DNA of 16,273 nucleotides from NCBI GenBank assembly GCA_902984215.1, contig CADWAF010000930.1, forward strand, positions 1-16,273, read 5' to 3'. A program made the position numbers and the translations under genes. How positions within the stretch are numbered: position 1 is the stretch's first letter; each line of letters begins with the position of its first letter. The notes under the pieces are model-generated. The model searched no databases and was not told the origin of the DNA. It saw only the letters and a list, made by a program, of their open reading frames with translations. This DNA comes from Willaertia magna. Lineage: Eukaryota > Heterolobosea > Eutetramitea > Acrasida > Naegleriidae. Shown here in pieces: positions 1-7,959 of this stretch.

Positions 1-1865
1 GTCCCAACATAATAATCTATATAAAAAAGTTTAATTTAAAAATTTAATAATTTCTATAAATTTACAATACAAATTTTAATATAAAATAATTCATAATATA
101 AATAAAAACATATATTATCATTAAATAAAACAATATTTGTCATATAATATAAAAAAATTTATAAAATACTTATATTTTTTATAAAAACTTAAATAATTAA
201 ATTTTTTAATAGATTATAAATTAAAAACAAATTTATATATATTAATATTATTATTACTTGATTTATTATTATAAATATATTATAAATTAAGTTATAATTA
301 TATTAAAATTTTATTTATATAAAAATAATTTAAATAAATTTTATTCTATAAATCAATTAAATTTTTAATCTAAAATTAATTTTATTTAATTTTGTTTTAA
401 AATTTTAAATAAAATATTATAAATTTTATTTTTTAAAATATATAAAATAATATTATAAAATTTTTAAATTATTTATTAAATTAACCATTTTATTTAAAAA
501 CAAATATTATTTAAAATTTTTATAAAATTTATTATATAAACAAATATTGTGTAATTTTATAAAATAAAAATATTTTTTTAAAATAATTAAATTAAATTGT
601 TTTAATTTTTTTTAAATTTTTAATTATTAAATTTTTTAATTGATCAATTTAATTAATTTTAGTATTTTTATTAAAATTTTTATTTTATTTAAACATTTTA
701 GTATGTATTTAAATTAATAGATATTTTAAAGTAATAAATTTTAATATTTAAATTTAAAAATATTGTTTTAATAAATTATAGTAATATAAAATTATATATT
801 TTTAAAATTTATATTTGAGATAATAAGAGAAAAAAATAAAAAAAATTGTAGTTTAAAAAAAAATTTAATTGTTAAAAATTAATGTTTATATTATAATATT
901 TTGAAGTGTATTTTATATAATTATTTTTTTAATTAAATTAATTTTTTAATAATTACATTTTTTTTAAAATAAATTTTAAAATGTTTGTATTTTAATAAAA
1001 AATAAAAAAAAATTAGTATTTATTGATTGACTAATATAAATTATAAGTTATTGAATGAATTAAAATTAATTTTAACAAAAAAATTGTTTCTTTATATTAA
1101 AAGTTAATTAAAAATTATTTTATTTTATTTCTTGTAAACTTAAAAGAAATAAATATAAATAATTTTTTATTTTTTAATTACTATTATTTTAATTTTTTTT
1201 AATAATTCATTATTTATAAATTTATTAAAGTTAATTAATAATATAATTATAATAAAAAAAATAAATTTGTATATTTTTTAAATAAAAAATATAATGATAA
1301 ATATTTAAAATTTTATAATAATAATAGATTTTACAATAATTTATTTAGTAATAATTTTTATAAATATTATTAAATCATTAAATATTGTAAAAATTAAATT
1401 TAAATTAAAATATTTATAAAAAATTTTAATAATTTTATATTAAAAAATATTTAAAAATAAAGTTATAGAAATAATTATTATTAATAAAGAAAAAATAAAA
1501 AAAATTATAAACAAATATAAAAAAATATAGAATATTATAAAATAAAAAAATTTAAATTTAAATAAAAATATTAAAAAAAAGATAAATTGAATAATAATAA
1601 AAATATAAAAATTAAAATAATAAAAAAATAGTAATTTTTTAAAATTAAAAAAAATAAACTTTGTTTAATAATAAATCTATTTTTATTTACGTTATTTTAT
1701 ATAATTATTTAAAAGAATTACTATTATATAAATAAATAATTTTTTTATATCACTTTTTTTTTAATATCTTTTTATAATCTATTTTACTTTTTTAATGATC
1801 TTTTATTGGTTATTTTATTTATTTTTTAATATATTTTTTTATATTTTCTTTCTTAATTTCTTTAA
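1..1865. other. Extremely AT-rich gene-free block
   Basis: Roughly 94% A+T over 1.8 kb by hand count (about 105 G or C in the first 1800 bases), with several 60-base lines holding none to two G/C. No open frame of useful length, tRNA-like structure or tandem repeat unit was seen. Bases 1-540 carry mostly C among their few G/C (about 23 C, 7 G), and 541-1080 mostly G (about 30 G, 6 C). A-rich runs dominate the + strand around 1480-1660 and T-rich runs around 1735-1865, just before the F-box gene. The other spacers in the window are clearly less extreme. It may be ordinary long intergenic DNA with poly(dA:dT) promoter tracts, a centromere- or origin-like AT block, or DNA near an assembly edge; the sequence alone does not decide. 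Confidence 0.85.
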
Positions 1866-1967
1866 TTGAATCTCTCAATTAGTTGTCCAAACAAGAAACC
1901 CTTAGAGAGCAAGAAATAATTTTGCATTTCATAAACTTCTTGTTGATTAAGATTATTTAGTAATCAA

Positions 1968-1985
1968 ATGGCCATTGTTCCCTGA
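1968..1985 (+). promoter_or_regulatory. Short upstream ORF in the F-box gene leader
   Basis: An ATG at 1968 opens a five-codon frame (MAIVP) ending in TGA at 1983-1985, ten bases before the chosen main ATG at 1996 and in a different frame. If the transcript starts upstream of 1968, ribosomes would meet this ATG first, so it could lower translation of the F-box protein. Transcript start unknown. Confidence 0.4.
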
Positions 1986-1995
1986 CTGTTTGGAA

Positions 1996-3642
1996 ATGAG
2001 AACTAAATTGAAATACAAAACTCTAAAAAAAATACAATCAATGCAATCCATCAATACAAAGCCTAATTCCCTCCAATTTATTAAGATTGGTGATAGTGAG
2101 GAAAATGAAGAATTTGTAAATAATAATCTCTCTGGGTTTACCAAGGCATTAAGTAATGATTTAGAAAATTGTATTGTAGAAAGCAAAAGTTATACCTTAG
2201 AAAGCCTTCCTTATGAAATGATTCATCTTGTTTGCAATTTCCTATTATCAAATGATATTTTATCAAACTTTTGTATTTGTAAACAATGGTTTCAAGCCTT
2301 ACAACGTTATCATACCTTCTTTTTCAGAGCTTGCAAGAACGTTATAGGATTATTTAATACTATATTATCTGAAAGATGTACGGATGTTAGAGTTTTAAAT
2401 TTAAGTAATTTAAAGCTAGCAGAGAATCGTACAGCTTACCCTGCAGTACATGAACTGTTTTGTAAAGCCTTAATTTCACAGAAATCTCTAAGTTACCTAA
2501 GGATAGCAAACCTGAAATGTGTATTAGATTCTTCTAAAACTAATAGACCTGAATTGACTGTGTTTCTTCCAGCTACAATTAAAACTGTAATTCTGGACTT
2601 GATACATTTGCCGTTAATTCAGATTAAAGATACAGTTGAAAATCAAAAGTATTTAGAGGACATATCATTATCTATATTCTGGTCAAAAGGTGTAGATCAC
2701 CAGTTTTTATTATCTTTAGCTGATAATAGAAATTTTTGTAAGAATGTAACTGAATTGAAGTTAGACTATTCCTTTCATGGAGATATTGGAGATATAACAA
2801 AGTGTTTCCCTAATCTTAAGAGCATTAGTTTAGTTGGTTTAAAAAAACTTACCTTAATGGAATTACAAAACATTTTAAATCATTCTACTAAGCTTGAATC
2901 AATCGATTTGTCAGAATGTGGAATTAATGAAGATTTTATTGAGTTGTTGGCCCAGAAGAAGTCACTAACGTCGATACATATTTCTAATTCTAAATTTGAG
3001 GACGGTGAACAAACAAACGTATGGCAAGATTTATTTAAGAATTCAACTCAGTTGACTACACTGAGTGTTGTTGATTGTGGGCTACAAGACTTGGAAATAA
3101 TTTCAATTAAAAACAATTTAAAAAACCTTACAAACTTAAACATATCTTGGAATGTTAACATTACTGATGTTGCTCTAGAAAACTTATTAGGAGAGCTTCC
3201 AAAGCTTAAACATTTTACGTTTATTTCAGGCGCAAAAGTGGAAATCCCAAAACTTTTGTGGGTAGAGGAAGGAGCGAAAACAACACCTCTACTGCCTGAG
3301 TTAGAAACTATTAATATAAATTTAAAATCTCTTAAAGATGAAGCACTGATAGAAGTATTTAACAACGCACCTAACTTAATTGAATTGTCATTGTCAAATA
3401 GTGTTTGTTTGACAGCTCAAGTATTTAGTAAGGCTTCGTTCAAAAAGTTAAAAATTCTTAATCTTATAGGATGCATAGGTATGGATGATAAAGCAGTGGA
3501 AACTGTTTTACCAACTTGTAAATCAACAATAAGAAGTTTGTTAACCCTTAGAACAAATATTACAACAGAATCTTTACAAAAATGGCGAAAACATTGTTAT
3601 TGCCTCGTGCAATTAGGTTCCAGCAAGAAAAAAGTAAAATAA
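1996..3642 (+). CDS. F-box / leucine-rich repeat protein, probable SCF substrate adaptor
   Basis: Uninterrupted 548-residue protein. An F-box occupies about residues 68-102, with the usual LPYEMIHLVCNFL core followed by a CKQWFQAL helix. From about residue 120 to 515 come irregular leucine-rich repeats of the FBXL type, for example VRVLNLSNLKL, LESIDLSECGI, LTNLNISWN and LKILNLIGC, with cysteines in several repeat ends. In this family the F-box binds Skp1 in a cullin-RING ubiquitin ligase and the repeats select the substrate, in cytosol or nucleus. The tail is basic (SKKKVK). I chose the ATG at 1996 because the frame upstream offers only a TTG; an ATG at 2041 is a second option. It is convergent with the RCC1-repeat gene, 93 bp apart. 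Family call is firm, substrate unknown. Confidence 0.85.
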   Translation: MRTKLKYKTLKKIQSMQSINTKPNSLQFIKIGDSEENEEFVNNNLSGFTKALSNDLENCIVESKSYTLESLPYEMIHLVCNFLLSNDILSNFCICKQWFQALQRYHTFFFRACKNVIGLFNTILSERCTDVRVLNLSNLKLAENRTAYPAVHELFCKALISQKSLSYLRIANLKCVLDSSKTNRPELTVFLPATIKTVILDLIHLPLIQIKDTVENQKYLEDISLSIFWSKGVDHQFLLSLADNRNFCKNVTELKLDYSFHGDIGDITKCFPNLKSISLVGLKKLTLMELQNILNHSTKLESIDLSECGINEDFIELLAQKKSLTSIHISNSKFEDGEQTNVWQDLFKNSTQLTTLSVVDCGLQDLEIISIKNNLKNLTNLNISWNVNITDVALENLLGELPKLKHFTFISGAKVEIPKLLWVEEGAKTTPLLPELETININLKSLKDEALIEVFNNAPNLIELSLSNSVCLTAQVFSKASFKKLKILNLIGCIGMDDKAVETVLPTCKSTIRSLLTLRTNITTESLQKWRKHCYCLVQLGSSKKKVK

Positions 3643-3735
3643 TTAAGACATTTCTCAACGTACTATTTGCAAATTACGTTTGCTATTCCACTTCTGTAAT
3701 GTTTAATTATTCCAGCTGTTGATTAGGCATGTCAT

Positions 3736-4719
3736 CTAGTAGCCTTTAAAATTTATTTCCAAGTCACAAAAAGGATTATAAAAAGTTGTTTGACTAAATA
3801 ACTGTTCTTCCATCTCTTCTTTCTCAACATTAAAATTCAAAATTACTACAAAACGATTGCCAGAAGAAACTTTAAAATAATTGTACTTCCATTCATTTCC
3901 AAAATTTTTAAATCCTGGAGAGCCATAATTTAATTTAATAATTGAATTACTTTTTGTTGACAAGTACAAGTCAGTAGACGCTATACTGGAATAAATTTTT
4001 GTAATTTTTGAACTAAAATAATTTAAATTCTTATTTAAATCTCCAATTTCAAATAATTCATTTGTTTTTGTTGTTAAAACAAAACAGTTTTTCATTGTTA
4101 AAGCCAATTGTTCGCAATGAAAGGAAATATCAAGTTTGTCCAATTTAGAAGAATTGTAATCAATTCTATACACACAACCATTTTCCATTAAAACATAACT
4201 TGAAAATATATTACAACAAAAATCTTTCACTCTCAAATATTGTGGGATATCTAATTTTGTAAAAGATTTATTTTTACCATAACCAAATAACTCGTTCTTT
4301 TCGTTCATTACAATTATAAAATTATTTCCACATTTCAATTTCTTTATATTGCCATCATTACTTATTTTTTTAAATGTTTTATTCCTTTCTTCAGACATAA
4401 TATCAGAAATGTAAATTTCATTTTCTAAGGTAACAATAGATGTAAAATACAATCCCGTTCCTATTAATTTTACGTTATTATTAAATTGTTCTATTCTGTT
4501 TAAGGTATTATTATTGCTATGTTTTGTAGTTATTGCATCTATTCCTAACTGACCCTCTCTATTACTACCACAAACATAAACATTATTATTTTCATCCAAT
4601 AACACTAAATGTTCAGAACCACAACTAATTTCTTTAATTTTCTGTGAGAAATTATTAATTTTCTCTTCATCAAATTCAGAACATTGTCCTTTAAGGTATA
4701 GATATTGTTTTTTCCTCAT
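3736..4719 (-). CDS. Degenerate RCC1-repeat (seven-bladed propeller) protein
   Basis: A 327-residue protein. The first repeat is textbook RCC1: SCGSEHLVLL, then VYVCGSNREGQLGI at about residues 47-60. Six further weak repeats follow with the same rhythm (hydrophobic strand, polar loop, strand, Asn/Gly turn), at about residues 82-107, 125-149, 163-188, 201-226, 239-265 and 279-296. Seven units at about 40-residue spacing fit one closed propeller, with the N-terminal strand YLYLKG probably closing the ring. Only blade 1 keeps the full signature, so a Ran exchange-factor role is not supported; most such proteins are binding scaffolds. ATG at 4719 chosen because upstream in-frame codons lack ATG. 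A TATA-like AATATATA lies about 75 bp upstream (4791-4798, minus strand). The 225-bp spacer to the next gene shows nothing else. Confidence 0.75.
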   Translation of the reverse strand: MRKKQYLYLKGQCSEFDEEKINNFSQKIKEISCGSEHLVLLDENNNVYVCGSNREGQLGIDAITTKHSNNNTLNRIEQFNNNVKLIGTGLYFTSIVTLENEIYISDIMSEERNKTFKKISNDGNIKKLKCGNNFIIVMNEKNELFGYGKNKSFTKLDIPQYLRVKDFCCNIFSSYVLMENGCVYRIDYNSSKLDKLDISFHCEQLALTMKNCFVLTTKTNELFEIGDLNKNLNYFSSKITKIYSSIASTDLYLSTKSNSIIKLNYGSPGFKNFGNEWKYNYFKVSSGNRFVVILNFNVEKEEMEEQLFSQTTFYNPFCDLEINFKGY

Positions 4720-4944
4720 TTTTTTTTTCAATAACAAACTACAGAACTCTACATTTCTAAGCGTCAAAAACAAACCTTAATAGTTATTAATATATATTTG
4801 GAATAAGTCTAATAATTGCAAAAAATAATTTTAACAGAAAGGTAGTAACTCAACAAAATATTTAATTTTTTTTTTAATTTTTTTCAGTAAAATAAAACTC
4901 GTAAAAATTAATTATTTTGTTGTAAACAAATTCATAAAAATCTT

Positions 4945-5814
4945 TTAAATTTCATTTCTTAACTTTTCATAAACAAATTCTAACACACTTTCTCCATTAA
5001 TTATTACACCACTACTGCCACTGCTATTCTTCTTACCAACAACCTCATTTTGTGATTCAATTGTATAATAATTTTTAAATAAATTCTTTAACACATCCTT
5101 CTCCAATTCAATAACAATAATTTTATTTTTTGATTTTCCACCTTTATCTACATTTACTTTTGATTTACTTATTGAAAAGATATCTGAAATATATTCACAT
5201 AATTCTTTATTTGCTTCACCTTCTTTTGGTTGTGCTGCAATTTGAATTGAAATTTCTTCATTTGAAATTTGTGTAATTTTATTTTGAGAACTATTTGGTT
5301 TTGCAAAAATTGTTAAATGAATAACAAAAGTATTTGATGTATTACAACTAGCTAGTTGAATAGATTTGGGTATGTTATTATTGTTATTATCTGTATTGTT
5401 GTTATCCGTAGTATTATTCTTATTGTTATTATTAGTGGGATTGTTAGGAGTTGAAGAAGATTTCTTTTTAGGAGCCATTGTTAAGAAGAGATGAGTATGA
5501 AAATAACGAGAATTGTTTTTTGGATGGTGGTAATGATGTTGAAAATTTGTTGTTGTTATTGATTCAGTATATTGATGATGATTTAAATAATTATTATTAC
5601 TATTCTTATGATTTATAATAATTTCTAATATTGGCAATACTTGTCTTTCCTTATAAAAATTACTTTTATCAATAATTATTAAATTATTTTGGTGTTTGTT
5701 ATTACAATGGGCCGTCTTAATAAATGGTAATAATAGAAAAGAAGATGATGACGCAGATAATGATCGTAATTTAAAATTGTGCTTTTCAAAACCAAAAATT
5801 GTCAATTTTTTCAT
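4945..5814 (-). CDS. DUF167 / YggU-family protein (C15orf40-like)
   Basis: 289 residues from the ATG at 5814. The DUF167 domain spans about residues 163-240: IFAKPNSSQNKI, then IAAQPKEGEANKEL, then KSKVNVDKGGKSKNKIIVIE. These match the family's conserved KP.S..N, A.P.EGEAN and KS.V....GGKS.NK blocks, and the match to human C15orf40 is close in the EGEAN...DKGGKS section. The family is small, widespread and of unknown biochemical role. An internal ATG at 5478 (residue 113) starts MAPKKKSSS, which resembles the lysine-rich start of the animal homologue, so a 177-residue product is possible. The first 35 residues are Ser-rich and basic with one acidic residue, as in a mitochondrial presequence. 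Residues 127-147 are Asn-rich, and about 50 residues extend past the domain. Its start is divergent from the gene at 6241. Confidence 0.85.
   Translation of the reverse strand: MKKLTIFGFEKHNFKLRSLSASSSSFLLLPFIKTAHCNNKHQNNLIIIDKSNFYKERQVLPILEIIINHKNSNNNYLNHHQYTESITTTNFQHHYHHPKNNSRYFHTHLFLTMAPKKKSSSTPNNPTNNNNKNNTTDNNNTDNNNNNIPKSIQLASCNTSNTFVIHLTIFAKPNSSQNKITQISNEEISIQIAAQPKEGEANKELCEYISDIFSISKSKVNVDKGGKSKNKIIVIELEKDVLKNLFKNYYTIESQNEVVGKKNSSGSSGVIINGESVLEFVYEKLRNEI
5370..5438. repeat. Imperfect ATT/GTT triplet repeat coding for an Asn/Thr tract
   Basis: A run of imperfect ATT, GTT and related triplets on the + strand is read on the minus strand as Asn/Thr/Asp codons (about residues 126-148 of the DUF167 protein). 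It separates the N-terminal region from the folded domain and is likely to vary in length between strains. Confidence 0.7.
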
Positions 5815-5846
5815 AATTTACAATCAGCGATGAGATCTATGGAAAG

Positions 5847-5856
5847 TCCCGCCAAA
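5847..5856 (-). promoter_or_regulatory. E2F/DP-like site
   Basis: The minus strand reads TTTGGCGGGA, matching the TTTSSCG / GGCGGGA core recognised by E2F-DP factors in animals and plants. It lies 33 bp upstream of the DUF167 gene's ATG at 5814. G+C-rich 10-mers are rare in this DNA, which raises its weight; binding is inferred. Confidence 0.4.
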
Positions 5857-6109
5857 TCTCAAATCTGCTGTCAAACTGTACATTAAACGAATGGTCTTGT
5901 TTTGAAAGTAAAATTCTCTTAAGTTAATTGATTCATGAGATTTTAGCTGGAATTGTACCTTGTTTTTCTTTTGCTTTTGAGGAAAGGACACAACATTAAT
6001 GAAACTTTTCCTCAAATGAAGGTAAAATTAAAGACGAAAAGTAACTAAAAGGAACTAGCATTACTCTATGAGGAATATCAAAACAATTTGGATATAACAT
6101 ACTGATTTG

Positions 6110-6118
6110 TTGACTCAA
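6110..6118 (+). promoter_or_regulatory. Palindromic AP-1/GCN4-type site
   Basis: TTGACTCAA, a perfect TGASTCA bZIP consensus with extended dyad symmetry. It sits 32 bp before the TATA box and 122 bp before the ATG at 6241, a normal activator position for that gene. Confidence 0.4.
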
Positions 6119-6150
6119 TACTGCATTCGAGTAAGAGTCTTTTCGTTTGT

Positions 6151-6158
6151 TATAAAAG
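6151..6158 (+). promoter_or_regulatory. TATA box
   Basis: TATAAAAG matches the TBP consensus fully and stands alone in a mixed-composition stretch, unlike the random TA runs elsewhere. It is 82 bp from the ATG at 6241, implying a leader of about 50-60 nt. Confidence 0.65.
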
Positions 6159-6240
6159 CACAGTTATTGTGAACCAGCAAGAGAATTTTCCATCAAAAAA
6201 AACAATTAATACATCATAAAATAATAATAAAACAAACAAT

Positions 6241-6870
6241 ATGCTTAACTGGACATTTGTAGTAAATAATAATGGTGGTGATAATCGTCAAACAAACTGT
6301 TGTAGTCAACAACAAGTTATAAACATGTCAGCCAATCCAAAATCTAACTCTCCTTCTACTCCTACAAATGGTAATAATAATAAAAGTGCACATGCAAACA
6401 ATCCAAAGTCTAGTTTGTTTGTAGCTGAAGATAATGGTTGTCATTTCATTAATTATTCTTTCGTTTCTACCGTTGGAAGTTATCAGTCAACCAATGGAAA
6501 CAACACAAAGAAAACCAAAATGACAAAACAAAAGGACATTAGATTTTTCAATTATGACTCTAATGAAGCACAAAAGAGAAATCAAAAGAAGGGAAAAGAA
6601 AATCTCTCTGCACGCTTTTCTCCTCCAAAAGGTATTTCTAAACCAGGAAAAACCATAAAGAAGAATATTTGCGGTAATTCAGTAAACCAACAATTTTGTA
6701 ACTTAAACTCTAACGAACAATTCCTAATGTTTTCTAGCAATCAATTATTGGAAACTAAATCCAACATTTTTGTACCAACAACAACTTACAATCAAACCAT
6801 AACGCCAACAATTGTCAACAGTCCAAAGCCAAGACGTACATCCATTTCAATTCATGAATTATTAAATTAA
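6241..6870 (+). CDS. Small Asn/Ser-rich disordered protein with KEN motif, function unknown
   Basis: 209 residues, recognised as no known family. It is rich in Asn, Ser, Gln and Lys, with no membrane segment or obvious fold, so mostly disordered. Visible short motifs: GKENLS (a KEN-box-like APC/C degron, residues 119-121), directly followed by RFSPPK (a full S-P-x-K CDK site, 127-130); a second S-P near NSPKPRR (194-199); and a C-terminal RRTSISIHELLN, with an AGC-kinase-type RRxS and a hydrophobic end. Basic patches at about 90-120 and 129-141 could act in nuclear import or nucleic-acid binding. The gene has a good TATA box, a bZIP-type site, its own AATAAA signal and no introns, so it is very likely real. 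An alternative Met is residue 29. A short-lived regulator is one reading of the motifs, not demonstrated. Confidence 0.7.
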   Translation: MLNWTFVVNNNGGDNRQTNCCSQQQVINMSANPKSNSPSTPTNGNNNKSAHANNPKSSLFVAEDNGCHFINYSFVSTVGSYQSTNGNNTKKTKMTKQKDIRFFNYDSNEAQKRNQKKGKENLSARFSPPKGISKPGKTIKKNICGNSVNQQFCNLNSNEQFLMFSSNQLLETKSNIFVPTTTYNQTITPTIVNSPKPRRTSISIHELLN

Positions 6871-6957
6871 TTCGTGATAATAATTAGTATTTCTCCCCAT
6901 TGTACCAATAATAGCTCTGAGAATAGCTAAAACCTCACAATTTTGTAATCTTTAGTC

Positions 6958-6963
6958 AATAAA
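6958..6963 (+). terminator. Polyadenylation signal AATAAA
   Basis: AATAAA 88 bases after the stop of the 6241-6870 gene and 48 bases before the next ATG. The position suits 3' end formation for the upstream gene within a 141-bp same-strand spacer. Confidence 0.5.
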
Positions 6964-7011
6964 AACTTTAGATAAATTTGAAATCAAAAAGAAAGACATA
7001 ATTAAAAAAAA

Positions 7012-7959
7012 ATGAATAATGATGAAAACATTCAGCAGTCGTCCACTTCTTCTTCTGGATCCCGATTAAGCAAAACACAGAAACATTTGCTAGCTGGTGC
7101 TTTAGCACGGAGTACTTCTGCTGTGTTAATGTATCCGGTTGATGTTTGTAAAACTAGAATGCAATTTCAACGAAAAGCTAGTCCCGAGATATTCAATGTA
7201 GTATATAAAAATAGTTTTCAAAGTATTGTACATATGATAAAACATGAAGGATTTGGTATTTATAGGGGATTATCTGTTAGATTACTATATGTGGGTCCTG
7301 GTGCTGCTATCACTTTTGTAGCTTATGAAAGGTTTAGGGAAAGTGCTAAAATTGCCAAAGAACAGAATAGCTCTATATTCACATCTTATGCTTTCTTTAG
7401 TTCTTTAGCTGTTGGAGTTATTGGTAGAATGTTAGAAATTGGAATTAGAACACCTTTTAATGTTGTAAAACAACAACTCCAAGTTGAAGGACAATTGGTC
7501 CAAAAAGTTAATCCAGGTATTGTAAAATCAATTTCACATTTAGTTAATACTAAAGGAATTAGGGGATTATTCATTGGATATAATATAACATTACTAAGGG
7601 ATATACCATTTTCATTTATATATTTTTCAATGTATGAAGTTATAAATAACAAATCAACGGAGTATAACATTCCAGTATTTAAAGATACAGCTTCTGTAAG
7701 GGGTGCATTGGCAGGTTGTATTGCCTCATGCGCAACTCTTCCATTTGACGTAATTAAAACTAGGATTCAAACACAAGAAAAAATACCACCCCAATTTCGT
7801 ACAGTTCAGTACAATGGATATATTGATGCTGTCACTAAAATATTTAGCAAAGAAGGGGTGCCTGGATTTTTCAGAGGTATAACTCCAAGGTTATTTTATA
7901 GTATTCCAGCTAGCAGCCTTACTTTCCATGTGTATGAAAAATTGAAGGAAGTTCTATAA
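7012..7959 (+). CDS. Mitochondrial carrier family (SLC25) transporter
   Basis: 315 residues, the usual length, with three tandem repeats of about 100 residues and two membrane helices each. Signatures: repeat 1 YPVDVCKTR at 41-49 with EGFGIYRG at 79-86; repeat 2 TPFNVVKQQ at 147-155 with KGIRGLFIG at 181-189; repeat 3 LPFDVIKTR at 243-251 with EGVPGFFRG at 281-289. Such carriers exchange small metabolites or cofactors across the inner mitochondrial membrane. Repeat 2 has Asn150 where the matrix salt-bridge network normally has Asp/Glu, and a Gln in place of the last basic residue. The repeat-2 segment with GYNITLLRDIPFS is reminiscent of S-adenosylmethionine carriers (SLC25A26), but the first repeat is longer and less similar, so I leave the substrate open. 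The first 24 residues are polar and lack a presequence, normal for the family. The stop codon abuts that of the TTLL gene. Confidence 0.92.
   Translation: MNNDENIQQSSTSSSGSRLSKTQKHLLAGALARSTSAVLMYPVDVCKTRMQFQRKASPEIFNVVYKNSFQSIVHMIKHEGFGIYRGLSVRLLYVGPGAAITFVAYERFRESAKIAKEQNSSIFTSYAFFSSLAVGVIGRMLEIGIRTPFNVVKQQLQVEGQLVQKVNPGIVKSISHLVNTKGIRGLFIGYNITLLRDIPFSFIYFSMYEVINNKSTEYNIPVFKDTASVRGALAGCIASCATLPFDVIKTRIQTQEKIPPQFRTVQYNGYIDAVTKIFSKEGVPGFFRGITPRLFYSIPASSLTFHVYEKLKEVL

Larger units (their letters stand above)
5815..6240. promoter_or_regulatory. Divergent intergenic promoter region
   Basis: 426 bp between the start codons of the minus-strand DUF167 gene and the + strand gene at 6241. It is markedly richer in G+C than the block at 1-1865. 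It holds an E2F-like site near the left gene and a bZIP-type site plus TATA box near the right gene. A 63-codon open frame at 5824-6015 (minus) lacks an ATG and looks accidental. Confidence 0.7.

Noticed and set aside
638..649. 12-bp palindrome AATTGATCAATT in the AT block
   Set aside because: Short palindromes are expected often in such AT-rich DNA, and no second copy or partner site was seen.
1..1865. Mitochondrial DNA insertion or CRISPR/mobile element in the AT block
   Set aside because: No mitochondrial gene, repeat-spacer pattern, terminal repeats or transposase-like frame could be seen.
1975..1977. TTG as the start of the F-box gene, with similar TTG starts at 4773, 8583 and 11416
   Set aside because: TTG is not a usual nuclear start in eukaryotes. 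At 1975, 4773 and 11416 an in-frame ATG follows at 1996, 4719 and 11380; the TTG at 8583 is an internal codon of TTLL exon 4.
1953..3365. Minus-strand open frames at 1953-2186 and 3048-3365
   Set aside because: Antisense to the F-box/LRR coding sequence, with no independent domain or promoter.
5824..6015. Minus-strand open frame of 63 codons in the divergent promoter region
   Set aside because: No ATG (only a TTG at 6015), no recognisable domain, and it covers the E2F-like site.
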